From Frateuria_A yonginensis (GTDB taxonomy: Bacteria > Pseudomonadota > Gammaproteobacteria > Xanthomonadales > Rhodanobacteraceae): a stretch of 64,000 nt of DNA. The position numbers were made by a program, and so were the translations under genes. Where the stretch lies: positions 1 through 64,000 of the forward strand of contig NZ_JBBBNY010000006.1 of the NCBI RefSeq assembly GCF_037137055.1, given 5' to 3'. The notes below the pieces were generated by a model. It saw nothing but the letters and a program-made list of their open reading frames with translations. It was not told the origin of the DNA and did no database searches. Below, piece after piece: positions 9,234 through 17,817 of the stretch (position 1 is the stretch's first letter; each line of letters opens with the position of its first letter).

Positions 9234-9797
9234 ATGCGCACTGCAGCCTTGATCGAATGTTCAGCCCTCGCCGTCGCCGCGCTGTTCGCCGTCGGCGCAG
9301 CGCAGGCCCGACACCCCAAGACCATGACCGACGCGCAGATGATCGCCAGCGCGATGCGCGCCGCGCCGCCGAGCGTGGCCCGCCACGCGACCATCATGGC
9401 GATGGACGCCAACGGCAAGATGCGTACCCTGCGCCAGGGCAGCAACGGCTTCACCTGCATTCCGGATGCGCCGGCCACGCCCGGCCCGGACCCGATGTGC
9501 GCCGACAAGGCCGCGATGGGTTGGGTCAACGCCTGGCTCAACCACACCACGCCGCCGGCGGGTACGGTCGGCTTCATGTACATGCTCGAAGGCGGCACCG
9601 ACGCGAGCAACACCGACCCGTACGCCACCAAGCCCAAGGGCGAGCACTGGATCAAGACCGGGCCGCACGTGATGGTGGTGGGCGCCGACAGCGCGTTCTA
9701 CGACCAGTACCCGAAGAACGCCGACCCCGACACGGGCGCGCCGTACGTGATGTGGGCGGGCACGCCGTACCAGCACCTGATGGTGCCGGTGCGCTGA
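9234..9797 (+). CDS. Small exported protein of unknown function
   Basis: This 187-residue protein begins with a signal peptide (about 1-25, ending AQA-RHPK) and is predicted to be periplasmic. I recognise no catalytic motif. Notable segments are MDANGKMRTLRQGSNGFTC and EHWIKTGPHVMVVG, with only two cysteines in the mature part, which could form a disulphide. ATG 9234 was chosen because GGGAGGCG lies directly upstream and it starts the signal peptide cleanly; an upstream in-frame start would add an arginine-rich leader. It lies between two other exported proteins, but spacing does not prove an operon. Confidence 0.8.
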   Translation: MRTAALIECSALAVAALFAVGAAQARHPKTMTDAQMIASAMRAAPPSVARHATIMAMDANGKMRTLRQGSNGFTCIPDAPATPGPDPMCADKAAMGWVNAWLNHTTPPAGTVGFMYMLEGGTDASNTDPYATKPKGEHWIKTGPHVMVVGADSAFYDQYPKNADPDTGAPYVMWAGTPYQHLMVPVR

Positions 9798-9924
9798 GCG
9801 GTTGCCCGGCGCGGGCGCGTCCGTCCGGAAGGCCGAAGCCGGGTGTCCGGCGATGCCGGACCTTCCCTCCAACCCCTCTCCCGGCCGGAGAAGGGCCGTG
9901 CCGCCTGTCACCGGAATCCATGCC

Positions 9925-10443
9925 ATGAAAGGTCCGACCTTCGTCGTCCTGCTCGGCCTGGCCACCCTGCCCGCTTCGGCGCAGGCGGTCGACCGGCGTT
10001 GTGCGGTATGGCAGCGGGAGCTGTCCTTTGCCCATGCGGTGCAGGTGCACGACGCCGACGCCTTCGGCGCGCACGTCGAAGCGGACGCCGTGTTCGCGGC
10101 CAACTCACCGCAGCCGCAGCGCGGGCGCCAGGCGGTGCTCGCGCACTGGCGCGGCCTGATCGCAGGCAAGGAGGTGCGCCTGGCCTGGTACCCGACCCAG
10201 GTGGTGACCGGCGGCGCGGACCTCGCGCTCTCGAGCGGGCCGTACCTCGTCGAGGCGCTGCAGGCCGATGCGCGTCCGCGCTACACGTTGGGCCACTTCG
10301 CCACCGTCTGGCATCGCGGGCGCGACGGCGTCTGGCGGGCGCTGTTCGACAGCGGCGACGAGGGGCAGCCCACCAACGAGGCCGGCGCGGCGGCGTTCCG
10401 CCACGGGCGGCAGGCGGCGTGCCCCGCGTCCAGCGGCGGCTGA
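9925..10443 (+). CDS. Exported DUF4440/SnoaL-like (NTF2-fold) protein
   Basis: This 172-residue protein has a signal peptide (MKGPTFVVLLGLATLPASAQA). The mature part has the pattern of DUF4440/SnoaL-type NTF2 folds: an N-terminal helix (RELSFAHAVQVHDADAFGAHV), then DAVFAANSPQPQRGRQAVLAHW, and a closing strand with FATVWHRGRDGVWRALFDSGD. Such proteins are often small-molecule binding or enzyme-like, and no substrate can be read from the sequence. I start at 9925 rather than farther upstream because this ATG opens the signal peptide. The segment before it contains a C-rich intergenic repeat. Confidence 0.75.
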   Translation: MKGPTFVVLLGLATLPASAQAVDRRCAVWQRELSFAHAVQVHDADAFGAHVEADAVFAANSPQPQRGRQAVLAHWRGLIAGKEVRLAWYPTQVVTGGADLALSSGPYLVEALQADARPRYTLGHFATVWHRGRDGVWRALFDSGDEGQPTNEAGAAAFRHGRQAACPASSGG

Positions 10444-10493
10444 GACGGGAGTCACCTGGCCCACACGCGCCTTCGCGCAGCATCCCGCGCGCG

Positions 10494-10934
10494 ATGACCA
10501 GCCGCGTGCTCCAACTGGACCTGCACGACGCCGAGGGCGACGGCGTCTACCGCGTGGTGCCGGACGATCCGGCCACGCTGACCGACGACGCCGCGCGCGC
10601 CGGCCTGCGCCTGCTGCGCGTGGACCTGGGCGAGTGCGCGGATCACCCGGACACGTTGCACTGCCTGTCGCATGCGTTCGAGCTGCCGGTGCCGGTGGAC
10701 GACTGGCAGGCCCTCGCGGCGAGCCTGCGCGACCTGGGCTGGATCCCCGCGCCCGGCTACGTGCTGCTGCTGGACCACGCCGACGTGCTGCGCGCGCAGG
10801 CGCCGCACGTGTTCCAGGCGCTGCGCGAGCAACTGGCCACGGTGACCCGCGACTGGCACGCGCGCGGCGTGCCGTTCTTCGTGTTCATGACGTTCCCGGA
10901 CAACGAGACGCTGGATGCGGCGATCGACGCGTGA
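10494..10934 (+). CDS. Barstar-family (barnase inhibitor-like) protein
   Basis: This is a 146-residue cytoplasmic protein. Residues about 40-140 match the barstar fold pattern: LLRVDLGECADHPDTLHCLSH, FELP, DDWQALAASLRDLGW, then a YVLLLDHAD strand and a terminal FFVFM strand. Barstar inhibits barnase-type ribonucleases by presenting acidic side chains. No ribonuclease partner is encoded next to it, so it may be an orphan immunity protein or a regulator of a distant RNase. It has no signal peptide, unlike the three genes before it, and its ribosome site is weak. The family call is fairly secure, the role is not. Confidence 0.8.
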   Translation: MTSRVLQLDLHDAEGDGVYRVVPDDPATLTDDAARAGLRLLRVDLGECADHPDTLHCLSHAFELPVPVDDWQALAASLRDLGWIPAPGYVLLLDHADVLRAQAPHVFQALREQLATVTRDWHARGVPFFVFMTFPDNETLDAAIDA

Positions 10935-11627
10935 GCGTCGGCGGCACGTCCCCGCGCACGGACCTGCCCAACCGGCAGGGGACGAAGCCACGCGCAGCCG
11001 CCGCGACCCGCGCTCTGCCGCAGGCGGCGTCGCAAGGCATCCTGGTCCCTCGCCGAGCGGGTGCCGCCCACCATGGGAAAGGCTCCCTCGCGCCCCGTCG
11101 CCGTTGTCACGTGATGCGGGTGATCTGCATGGCCCACGTGCCGGTACGCTCGACAGGCACCGATGCGCTTCGGCCAAACACGCCATCAGGTGGGAAGGCG
11201 TCGATGCTCGGGGGATGGCGCCCGTGTCGCCGTTGCGCTTCGCCTGCTCCCGAGCGTGCCCATGGCGGCCCGCGCGGCGCTCCCGCCAGACTTTCGCGTG
11301 CCTCATCGCCCCCAGTCCGTTCCGCGCACTCGCCGGCGGCTGTCTTCCTCGGCAAAGACGCCGAGGAAAGCATGAGCCACCGCGTCCTCGGCCGCTCCCC
11401 GGGGTGCGCAGCCCCGGGCCCGTCACGCAACGCCGAGGGCTTTGTGTCCCACCGCGTACGGTCCGGTCAGTGAACCTGCTGGCAGTGCGGAATCGGCCCA
11501 CCGGGAGGGGAGTGTTCCTTGCGCCGCTTGGCGCCCACGACGCGGGACAGGCCGCTGGCCAAGGGCGCATGCATTGATGTCCGAAAACGGCGAGTACACC
11601 CGCCGGGGCGGTGCTAGCCTGCGTCGC
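10935..11627. other. 693-bp intergenic region without a convincing gene
   Basis: No reading frame here has both a start context and protein-like composition. Open frames on both strands are Arg/Pro/Ala-rich GC artefacts. The stretch holds a short G/C hairpin near 11398-11420 (arms CGGGG and CCCCG) and two similar CCACCGCGT words near 11374 and 11450. A TAGCCT hexamer at 11615-11620 lies seven bases before the next ATG and may be its -10. The region is long for this tightly packed chromosome and may hold an RNA, a decayed gene or a repeat element. Confidence 0.5.
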
Positions 11628-13121
11628 ATGTCCGCATCGTCCACCGCCGCCCTCCCCGACCATCAGGTCTGCGAACAGGCCCGCCTGAGCCGCGACGCGC
11701 GCTTCGACGGGCTGTTCTTCACCGCCGTCACCAGCACGCGCATCTACTGCCGTCCGGTCTGCCCGGCGCCGCCGCCGAAGGCGACCAACGTGCGCTACTA
11801 CGCCAACGCGGCCGCGGCGGAAGCGGACGGCTTCCGCCCGTGCCTGCGCTGCCGCCCGGAACTCGCGCCCGGCCACCCGGCCTGGCATCGCGGCGAGCAC
11901 GTGGTGGCGCGCGCGCTCAGGCTGATCGACGCCGGCGCACTGGCCGAGGGCCCGCTCGATGCGCTGGCCGCGCGGGTGGGCGTGGGCGCGCGGCAATTGC
12001 GGCGGCTGTTCGTGGAACACCTGGGCGCGCCGCCGCTCGCCGTGCACACCACGCGCCGGCTGCTGTTCGCCAAGCAGTTGCTCACCGAGACCGCGCTGCC
12101 GGTGACCGAGGTGGCGCTGGCCTCCGGCTTCGGCAGCCTGCGGCGCTTCAACGCCGCGTTCGCCCAGGCCAACCGCATCGCGCCGCGCGAGCTGCGCCGC
12201 CAGCCGCGCGCCGCGGCCGGCGGCGACGCGCTGGTGCTGCGGCTGGGCTACCGGCCGCCGTACGACTTCCAGGGCGTGCTCGACTTCCTGCGTTCGCGCG
12301 CGTTGCCGGGCGTGGAGACGGTGGACGCGCAGACGTACGCGCGCGTGTTCGGACCGGCCGAGGCGCCGGGCTGGCTGCGCCTCTCGGCCTGGCCGGGCGA
12401 GCACGCGCTGAAGCTGGAACTGCACTGCCCGCAACCGGCGCAACTGCTGCCGGTGGTGACGCGGCTGCGGCGCATGTTCGACCTGGACGCCGAGCCACAG
12501 GCGATCGCCGCCGTGCTCGGGGCCAACGGCGTACTCGCGCCGCTACTGCTGCGGCGGCCGGGGCTGCGCCTGCCCGGCGGCTGGGACGGTTTCGAGATCG
12601 CCGTGCGCGCGGTGCTGGGCCAGCAGGTCAGCGTGGCCGCCGCGCGCACCTTCGCCAGCCGCATCGTCGCGCGCTGGGGCGAGCCGCTGGCCGTGCCGGC
12701 GGCGCCCGGGCTGGAGCGTCTGTTCCCCTCGCCCGAACGCCTGGCCGAGGCCGACTTGCGAGAAGTCGGCGTGGTCCGTGCGCGCGCCGAGACCATCCGC
12801 GGCATCGCGCGGGCCCTGCTGGAGGGGCGCATTGACTTCCGCAGCGAGCAGCTGCTGGAGGATTTCGTCGCCCGCTGGACCGCCCTGCCCGGCATCGGCG
12901 ACTGGACCGCGCAGTACATGGCGATGCGCGCGCTGAGCCACCCCGACGCCTTCCCCGCCGCCGACCTGATCCTGCGCCGCGCGGCGACCGGCGGCACCGG
13001 CGAACTGAGCACCAAGGCACTCGCCGCGATGGCCGAGGCCTGGCGGCCCTGGCGCGCCTACGCCGTGATGCACCTCTGGCGCAGCGTGGCCGACAGCGCG
13101 AAACCGGCCGTGGCGGCCTGA
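11628..13121 (+). CDS. alkA: Ada-type regulator/DNA-3-methyladenine glycosylase II fusion
   Basis: This 497-residue fusion repairs alkylated DNA. The N-terminal Ada zinc domain holds C41, C45, C72 and C75 (RIYCRPVC and CLRC). In Ada the first of these cysteines accepts methyl groups from phosphotriesters and turns the protein into an activator. An AraC-type HTH follows (about 85-180), then AlkA_N and a HhH-GPD glycosylase domain, with the hairpin LPGIGDWTAQYMAMR and the catalytic aspartate D446 in FPAADLILRR. The Ada C-terminal methyltransferase domain is absent here, and ogt follows 104 bp downstream. ATG 11628 begins the conserved protein and sits seven bases after TAGCCT, so it may be leaderless. 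An upstream in-frame ATG at 11577 is less likely. Confidence 0.92.
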   Translation: MSASSTAALPDHQVCEQARLSRDARFDGLFFTAVTSTRIYCRPVCPAPPPKATNVRYYANAAAAEADGFRPCLRCRPELAPGHPAWHRGEHVVARALRLIDAGALAEGPLDALAARVGVGARQLRRLFVEHLGAPPLAVHTTRRLLFAKQLLTETALPVTEVALASGFGSLRRFNAAFAQANRIAPRELRRQPRAAAGGDALVLRLGYRPPYDFQGVLDFLRSRALPGVETVDAQTYARVFGPAEAPGWLRLSAWPGEHALKLELHCPQPAQLLPVVTRLRRMFDLDAEPQAIAAVLGANGVLAPLLLRRPGLRLPGGWDGFEIAVRAVLGQQVSVAAARTFASRIVARWGEPLAVPAAPGLERLFPSPERLAEADLREVGVVRARAETIRGIARALLEGRIDFRSEQLLEDFVARWTALPGIGDWTAQYMAMRALSHPDAFPAADLILRRAATGGTGELSTKALAAMAEAWRPWRAYAVMHLWRSVADSAKPAVAA

Positions 13122-13225
13122 TGCGCGGTGCAGCCGACGGAAGCCGTAACATCGCCGCCGCGAAGGATGCCGTTCGCCCGGGCCCAGGTCCGCACCGGAG
13201 CCGAACGGTCAACCACCGGGAACGC

Positions 13226-13738
13226 ATGGACACCATCCACTACGACGACATGCCCACCCCGATCGGCCGCCTGCGGCTGGTGGCCGACGCGCAGGGCCTG
13301 CGCGAGATCTGGTTCGAGACCGGCCGGCACCGGCGCGAGCCGGATCCGGCATGGGTGCGTTCGCCCGAGGCGCTGGCGTTCGCCCGCGTGCAACTGGAGG
13401 ACTACTTCGCCGGCACGCGCCAGGCCTTCGAACTGCCGCTGCATCCGCTGGGCACGCCGTTCCAGCTGACCGTGTGGCGGGAGCTGGCGCGCATTCCCTA
13501 CGGCGCGACGATCAGCTACGGCGAACTGGCCCGCCGCATCGGTCAGCCGCAGGCGGTGCGCGCGGTCGGCGCGGCGAACGGGCGCAACCCGCTGCCGATC
13601 GTGCTGCCCTGCCATCGCGTGATCGGCAGCAACGGCAGCCTCACCGGCTTCGGCGGCGGCCTGCCGACCAAGCGGTTCCTGCTGGCGATGGAGGAAGGCG
13701 TGGCGCGCGGCGACCTGTTCGGACTGGCGCTGCGCTAG
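13226..13738 (+). CDS. ogt: Methylated-DNA-protein-cysteine methyltransferase
   Basis: Ogt removes O6-methylguanine and O4-methylthymine lesions by transferring the methyl group to its own cysteine in a suicide reaction. The 170-residue protein has the N-terminal ribonuclease-H-like domain and the C-terminal HTH domain with the active-site PCHRV motif (C129) and the upstream RAVGAANGRNP. It follows the Ada/AlkA fusion on the same strand, so direct repair and base excision of alkylation damage are probably co-regulated. I use ATG 13226, which begins the conserved MDTIHYDDMPTPIG. The upstream in-frame extension is non-conserved and charged. Confidence 0.95.
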   Translation: MDTIHYDDMPTPIGRLRLVADAQGLREIWFETGRHRREPDPAWVRSPEALAFARVQLEDYFAGTRQAFELPLHPLGTPFQLTVWRELARIPYGATISYGELARRIGQPQAVRAVGAANGRNPLPIVLPCHRVIGSNGSLTGFGGGLPTKRFLLAMEEGVARGDLFGLALR

Positions 13739-13772
13739 CCGCGCACGGCTCGCCATCGGGAAAGCCGCGCGA

Positions 13773-14201
13773 TCAGGGCGATCCGCGCGTGCTGCCGGTG
13801 GAGGCGGGCGCATCGCTCGAATGCACCACGGGCGGGGCCACGGCGCTCTGGTAGCGGTCGAGCAGATCCTGCTGGCGCGCGCGGTAGAGCTCGCGCTGGG
13901 CCTGGTCCTGCTGCTGCAGGCGCACCGCCTGCAAGGTGTCCGTGGCGTACGGCCGGCGGATGGTGGCGGCCTGGTTCTGGCGCAGCTGCTCTTCCAGCTG
14001 GTTCTTGCGCAACTGGTCGCTCACCTGCTGCTCGCGCAGGGTCTGCTGGAAGCGCGCATTCGCGGGCGGCTGCACGACCACCACCGGCGGCGGCGACACC
14101 GGGCGCGGTGGCGTGCTCTGCCACGCGCAGGCCACCGCCGGCACCCCCGCCGCGAGCGCGAACAACCAGGGCAAGAGCGGGGATGCGGTTTTTCTTGTCA
14201 T
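13773..14201 (-). CDS. Exported Gln-rich coiled-coil protein
   Basis: I recognise no family. The 142-residue protein has a signal peptide (about 1-26, ending ACAWQS). A proline-rich linker (PPRPVSPPPVVVVQPPANA) follows, and then a region dense in Gln, Arg and Leu (about 50-115) with heptad-like spacing that should form a helix or coiled coil. The tail is Ser/Thr-rich. It is predicted periplasmic, possibly structural or scaffold-like. It lies alone on the minus strand between ogt (convergent) and a phosphodiesterase (divergent, 47 bp away). Confidence 0.7.
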   Translation of the reverse strand: MTRKTASPLLPWLFALAAGVPAVACAWQSTPPRPVSPPPVVVVQPPANARFQQTLREQQVSDQLRKNQLEEQLRQNQAATIRRPYATDTLQAVRLQQQDQAQRELYRARQQDLLDRYQSAVAPPVVHSSDAPASTGSTRGSP

Positions 14202-14248
14202 GACAGGGATGCGATGATGCCGGTTTGCTCCATCGTACGAGTCGCCCT

Positions 14249-15484
14249 ATGAAATTCCTGTTTCGCCTGCTGTGCTGCCTGACGCTGGCATTCAGCGCGG
14301 GTTGCGCCACCACGCCGCCGCCCAGGCCCGCGCCGCTGCTGCTGATCTCCATCGACGGCTACCGCGCCGACTACCTCGAGCGCGGGCTCACGCCCACGCT
14401 GGCCGCGCTGGCGCACGACGGCGTACGTGCGGCGATGCAGCCTTCGTTTCCGTCGCTGACCTTTCCCAACCACTACAGCATCGTCACCGGCCTGCGCCCG
14501 GACCACCACGGTATCGTCAACAACACCATGTACGACGCCACGCTCGGGCGCTTCTCGCTGCACGACCGCAAGGCGGTGAGCGACGGGCGCTGGTGGAACG
14601 AAGGCACGCCGTTGTGGGAAACCGCCGACCGGCACGGGCTGCGCACCGCGACGATGTTCTGGCCCGGCTCCGAAGCGGACATCCACGGGCGCCATCCGGA
14701 CTACTGGCTGCCCTACGACGGCACGGTGACGCCCGACCAGCGGGTCGACCAGGTGCTGGCCTGGCTCGACCTGCCGGCCGCGCAGCGGCCGAGCTTCCTT
14801 ACCCTGTACTTCGACGCGGTCGACCACGCCGGGCATCTGTACGGCCCGGATTCCCCGCAGGTCGACGCCAGGCTGCGCGAAACCGACCAGGCCCTGGCGC
14901 GCCTGGTGCAGGGCCTGAAACAGCGCGGCCTGCTCGACCGCATCAACCTGATCGTGCTCGCCGACCACGGCATGGCACCGGTGCCGCTGGACCACAGCGT
15001 GCTGATCGAGAAGGCGCTGAACCTGGACGACGTGCAGGTGGTGAGCCTGGGCGTGCTGGCCGGTTTCAATCCCAAGCCGGGGCACGACTTCGCCGCGATC
15101 GAGGCCAGCCTCGAGCAACCGCACGCGCACATGCAGTGCTGGGACAAGACCCGCGTGCCGGCGCGCCTGGCCTACGGCCACAACGCGCGCGTGCCGCAGC
15201 TGCTGTGCCTGGCCGACGTAGGCTGGCGCATCACCACGGCGGACTACCTGGCCTCGCACCAGGGCCACGTCAGCCTGGGCGAGCACGGCTACGACAATGC
15301 CTCGCCGCTCATGCGCGCGCTGTTCGTGGCGCACGGTCCCGCGTTCCGCGACGGCATCACCGTGCCGACCTTCCCCAACGTGGACGTGTACCCGCTGATG
15401 GCGCACCTGCTGGGCCTGCCGGCCGAGCCCAACGACGGGGACTACGCCCAGGTGAAGGACATGCTGGTGCCGGCCGCGCGCTGA
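14249..15484 (+). CDS. Ectonucleotide pyrophosphatase/phosphodiesterase-like lipoprotein
   Basis: This 411-residue member of the alkaline-phosphatase superfamily (NPP branch) should hydrolyse phosphodiester or pyrophosphate bonds with two zinc ions in the periplasm. The N-terminus looks like a lipoprotein signal (LAFSAGC). The metal and nucleophile motifs are in order: LISIDGYRADYL, the nucleophile threonine in FPSLTFPNHYSIVTG, DAVDHAGHLYGPD, LADHGMAP and GEHGYDN. ATG 14249 opens the signal sequence. A REP-like element follows 12 bp after the stop. The substrate cannot be read from the sequence. Confidence 0.9.
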   Translation: MKFLFRLLCCLTLAFSAGCATTPPPRPAPLLLISIDGYRADYLERGLTPTLAALAHDGVRAAMQPSFPSLTFPNHYSIVTGLRPDHHGIVNNTMYDATLGRFSLHDRKAVSDGRWWNEGTPLWETADRHGLRTATMFWPGSEADIHGRHPDYWLPYDGTVTPDQRVDQVLAWLDLPAAQRPSFLTLYFDAVDHAGHLYGPDSPQVDARLRETDQALARLVQGLKQRGLLDRINLIVLADHGMAPVPLDHSVLIEKALNLDDVQVVSLGVLAGFNPKPGHDFAAIEASLEQPHAHMQCWDKTRVPARLAYGHNARVPQLLCLADVGWRITTADYLASHQGHVSLGEHGYDNASPLMRALFVAHGPAFRDGITVPTFPNVDVYPLMAHLLGLPAEPNDGDYAQVKDMLVPAAR

Positions 15485-15496
15485 ACCGCAACGCCC

Positions 15497-15577
15497 TGTA
15501 GGAGCGAGCTCCACTCGCGGCGCTTCTGGCTCCGATGGCACCGAAGCGAACGCATCGCGAGCAAGCTCGCTCCTACA
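15497..15577. repeat. REP-like palindromic element, copy 1
   Basis: The left arm TGTAGGAGCGAGCT and the right arm GCAAGCTCGCTCCTACA are complementary and enclose a variable centre with GCATCGCGAG. The element lies between convergent genes, and seven further copies occur in the window. It could form a hairpin in RNA from either strand and may protect or end transcripts. Confidence 0.85.
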
Positions 15578-15598
15578 AGAGCATGGCTTGATGCCCCT

Positions 15599-16861
15599 TT
15601 ACGGCAACGGCGGCTCGGTCCCCGGCGAGGGCGGTCCCGGCAGGGGCTGCAGGTGGTACAGCCGCCACGCGATCAGCAGCCCGGCCAACGCCATCGCGCC
15701 GATGAACAGCGCCACGCCGTTCCAGCCGTGCGCGGTGTAGAACAGCCCGCCACCCGCGCCGGCCAGGCTGGAACCCATGTAGTAGGCGAACAGGTACAGC
15801 GACGACGCCTGCGCCTTGGCGCTGCCGGCGCGCCGGCCGACCCAGCTGCTCACGATCGAGTGGCCGCCGAAGAAGCCGAAGGTCACCGCCACCACGCCGC
15901 CGATCACCAGCGCGAGCGGGCGCAGCATGGTCATGCCCACGCCGGCGAGCATCAGCGCGAAGGTGGTCCACAGCACGCGCCGCCGTCCCAGCCGGCCGGC
16001 CAGGTGGCCCATCCAGGCCGAGCTGAAGGTGCCGATCAGGTAGACGCTGAAGATCAGGCCGACCACCGCCTGGCTCAGGTTGTACGGCGGCGCGAGCAGG
16101 CGGTAGCCGATGTAGTTGTAGACGGTGACGAAGGCGCCCAGCAGCAGGAAGCCCTCCACGAACATCCACGGCAGGCCGGCGTCGCGGAACACGCCGGCGA
16201 AGCGGCCGAGCAGGGCACGCGGGCGCAGCGGCTGGCGCTCGAAGTGATGCGAGGGCGGCAGCAGGCGCCAGAACATCAGCGCCGAGGCGAGCCCGATCGC
16301 GCCCACCACCAGCACGCCCACCCGCCAGTCGAAGAAGTCGGCCAGCACGCCGGTGACCAGGCGCCCGCCCATGCCGCCGATGGCATTGCCGCTGATGTAC
16401 AGGCCCATCCCCAGGCCGATCGAATCGGCGTGCATCTCCTCCGAGAGCCAGGTCATCGCCACCGCAGGCAGGCCGCTCAGCGTGAGCCCGAGCAGCGTGC
16501 GCAGCACCAGCAGGCCGGTCCAGCCCGGCACCAGCGCGGTGAGCAGGACCAGCAGCGCCGAGGACAGCAGCGAGACGGTCATCACCGACTTGCGCCCGTA
16601 GGCGTCCGACACCGCGCCGGCGAACAGCATGGCGAAGGCGAGCACGCCGGTGGTGAGCGACAGCGACAGCGCGCTGGTCGCCGCATCGACGCCGTAGTCC
16701 TTGCTGAACTGCGGCATCAGCGGCTGCACGCAGTACAGCAGCCCGAAGGTCGCGATGCCGGCGGCGAACAGCGCCAGGTTGGCCCGGCGGAACAGCGGCG
16801 TGCCGTGGCGGATCAAGCGGTCCGGGGCATGGCCGGCGGCCGGTGCTTGCGTGTCGTTCAT
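15599..16861 (-). CDS. MFS transporter (YnfM-like exporter)
   Basis: This 420-residue inner-membrane carrier has twelve predicted hydrophobic segments. The MFS loop signature GAVSDAYGRKSVM follows the second helix and a similar GHLAGRLGRRRVL occurs in the second half, which places it among proton-driven drug or metabolite exporters of the Bcr/YnfM type. The N-terminal start of the first helix (RRANLALFAAGIATFGLLYC) and YCVQPLMPQFSKDYGV resemble YnfM. No ligand can be inferred. It is convergent with the NPP gene, and a GACAAT hexamer upstream may be the -10. Confidence 0.9.
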   Translation of the reverse strand: MNDTQAPAAGHAPDRLIRHGTPLFRRANLALFAAGIATFGLLYCVQPLMPQFSKDYGVDAATSALSLSLTTGVLAFAMLFAGAVSDAYGRKSVMTVSLLSSALLVLLTALVPGWTGLLVLRTLLGLTLSGLPAVAMTWLSEEMHADSIGLGMGLYISGNAIGGMGGRLVTGVLADFFDWRVGVLVVGAIGLASALMFWRLLPPSHHFERQPLRPRALLGRFAGVFRDAGLPWMFVEGFLLLGAFVTVYNYIGYRLLAPPYNLSQAVVGLIFSVYLIGTFSSAWMGHLAGRLGRRRVLWTTFALMLAGVGMTMLRPLALVIGGVVAVTFGFFGGHSIVSSWVGRRAGSAKAQASSLYLFAYYMGSSLAGAGGGLFYTAHGWNGVALFIGAMALAGLLIAWRLYHLQPLPGPPSPGTEPPLP

Positions 16862-17038
16862 GCGGCTCTTCTGGGCGGCGGCCGGAGCGGGTGGCGCATT
16901 GTCCTCCCGCGTGTGTCGTCAGACCAGCGCGGGCGCGGGCGTGTGCCGCTGCGCGCCGCCCGTGGAAACGGCGAGCCGCGCTGGCGCCGGCCCGGCCCGT
17001 TGCGCGAGGATGGGCAAGGCCAGACCAGACCGAGAACG

Positions 17039-17650
17039 ATGCGCCAGCTTTCGACCGTCACCCTCGTATCCGCGTTGCTGCTGAGCGGTGGCTGCGCACA
17101 GGCGCCCGATGCCGTGCTCGCAGCCGCGACGGCGGCGGGCACGCCCGTGGTCGACCGCGCGGCCGGCATCGCCATCGCGGTGCCGCAGGGCATGCACCTG
17201 CGACGCGATTTCCGGCGCGACTACCTGGGCGACGCCGGCTGGAAGGCGTTCGCCGATGCCGATGGTCATGGCCGGCCGGTGCTGGCGCTGGTGCTCGACG
17301 GATCCGATGCGATCACCACGGCGGAGCTGCGCATCGGCATGGGCAGCGACGCCCAGGCGCTGGCGCACTGCCGCGACGTGCCGCCGAGCGGCGTCGCGCC
17401 GGAGGCGTCCACCGTGACGCTGGACGGCGTGCCGTTCCTGCGTTTCCACGCCGCCGACGCGGCGATGAGCCACTACCGCGAAGTGGAGGCCTACCACGCC
17501 GTCCACGCCGGACGCTGCTACGCGATCGACCTGCTGCTCACCGGCACGCGGCCGGAGGTCTACGACCCGCCGGCCACGCCGCCGTTCGACCGCGTCGCGG
17601 CGAAGGTGAAGCTGCAGCGCGCGCTCGCCAGCCTGCGCTTCACCGAGTGA
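17039..17650 (+). CDS. Putative lipoprotein of unknown function
   Basis: This 203-residue protein begins with a signal peptide ending LLLSGGCAQ, a plausible lipobox, so it is probably membrane-anchored in the periplasm. I recognise no family. The mature part alternates short strands and helices and contains only three more cysteines. ATG 17039 opens the signal sequence. It precedes the secreted trypsin-like protease by 167 bp on the same strand, but a shared transcript is uncertain. Confidence 0.75.
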   Translation: MRQLSTVTLVSALLLSGGCAQAPDAVLAAATAAGTPVVDRAAGIAIAVPQGMHLRRDFRRDYLGDAGWKAFADADGHGRPVLALVLDGSDAITTAELRIGMGSDAQALAHCRDVPPSGVAPEASTVTLDGVPFLRFHAADAAMSHYREVEAYHAVHAGRCYAIDLLLTGTRPEVYDPPATPPFDRVAAKVKLQRALASLRFTE

Positions 17651-17817
17651 GGGGTGGCGCAGGTCGGTCGCCGCGACCGCCATCCCGCAGCCGGACGCAC
17701 ACCCTGCCCCAGCGCAGCCATCGCCCGGCCATGCACCCGCGGAAAAGGCGTGCCAAGATGCATCCCGGCGCCAGCGCCCGGGGCACGGACGCCGCCACAT
17801 CAGGGGGACAAGGGAAA

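Noticed and set aside
10494..10934. Toxin-antitoxin pair with the neighbouring small exported genes
   Set aside because: The neighbours have signal peptides and no RNase motif, so no toxin can be supported.
10452..12443. Minus-strand open frame spanning the barstar end, the 693-bp gap and alkA
   Set aside because: Composition is Arg/Gln/Ala-rich, there is no start context, and most of it is antisense to alkA. I could not support a protein, though the gap itself stays unexplained.
14198..15541. Minus-strand frame opposite the NPP-type gene
   Set aside because: The NPP gene has a signal peptide and catalytic motifs; the opposite frame has His/Arg/Val-rich low-information sequence typical of antisense in high-GC DNA.
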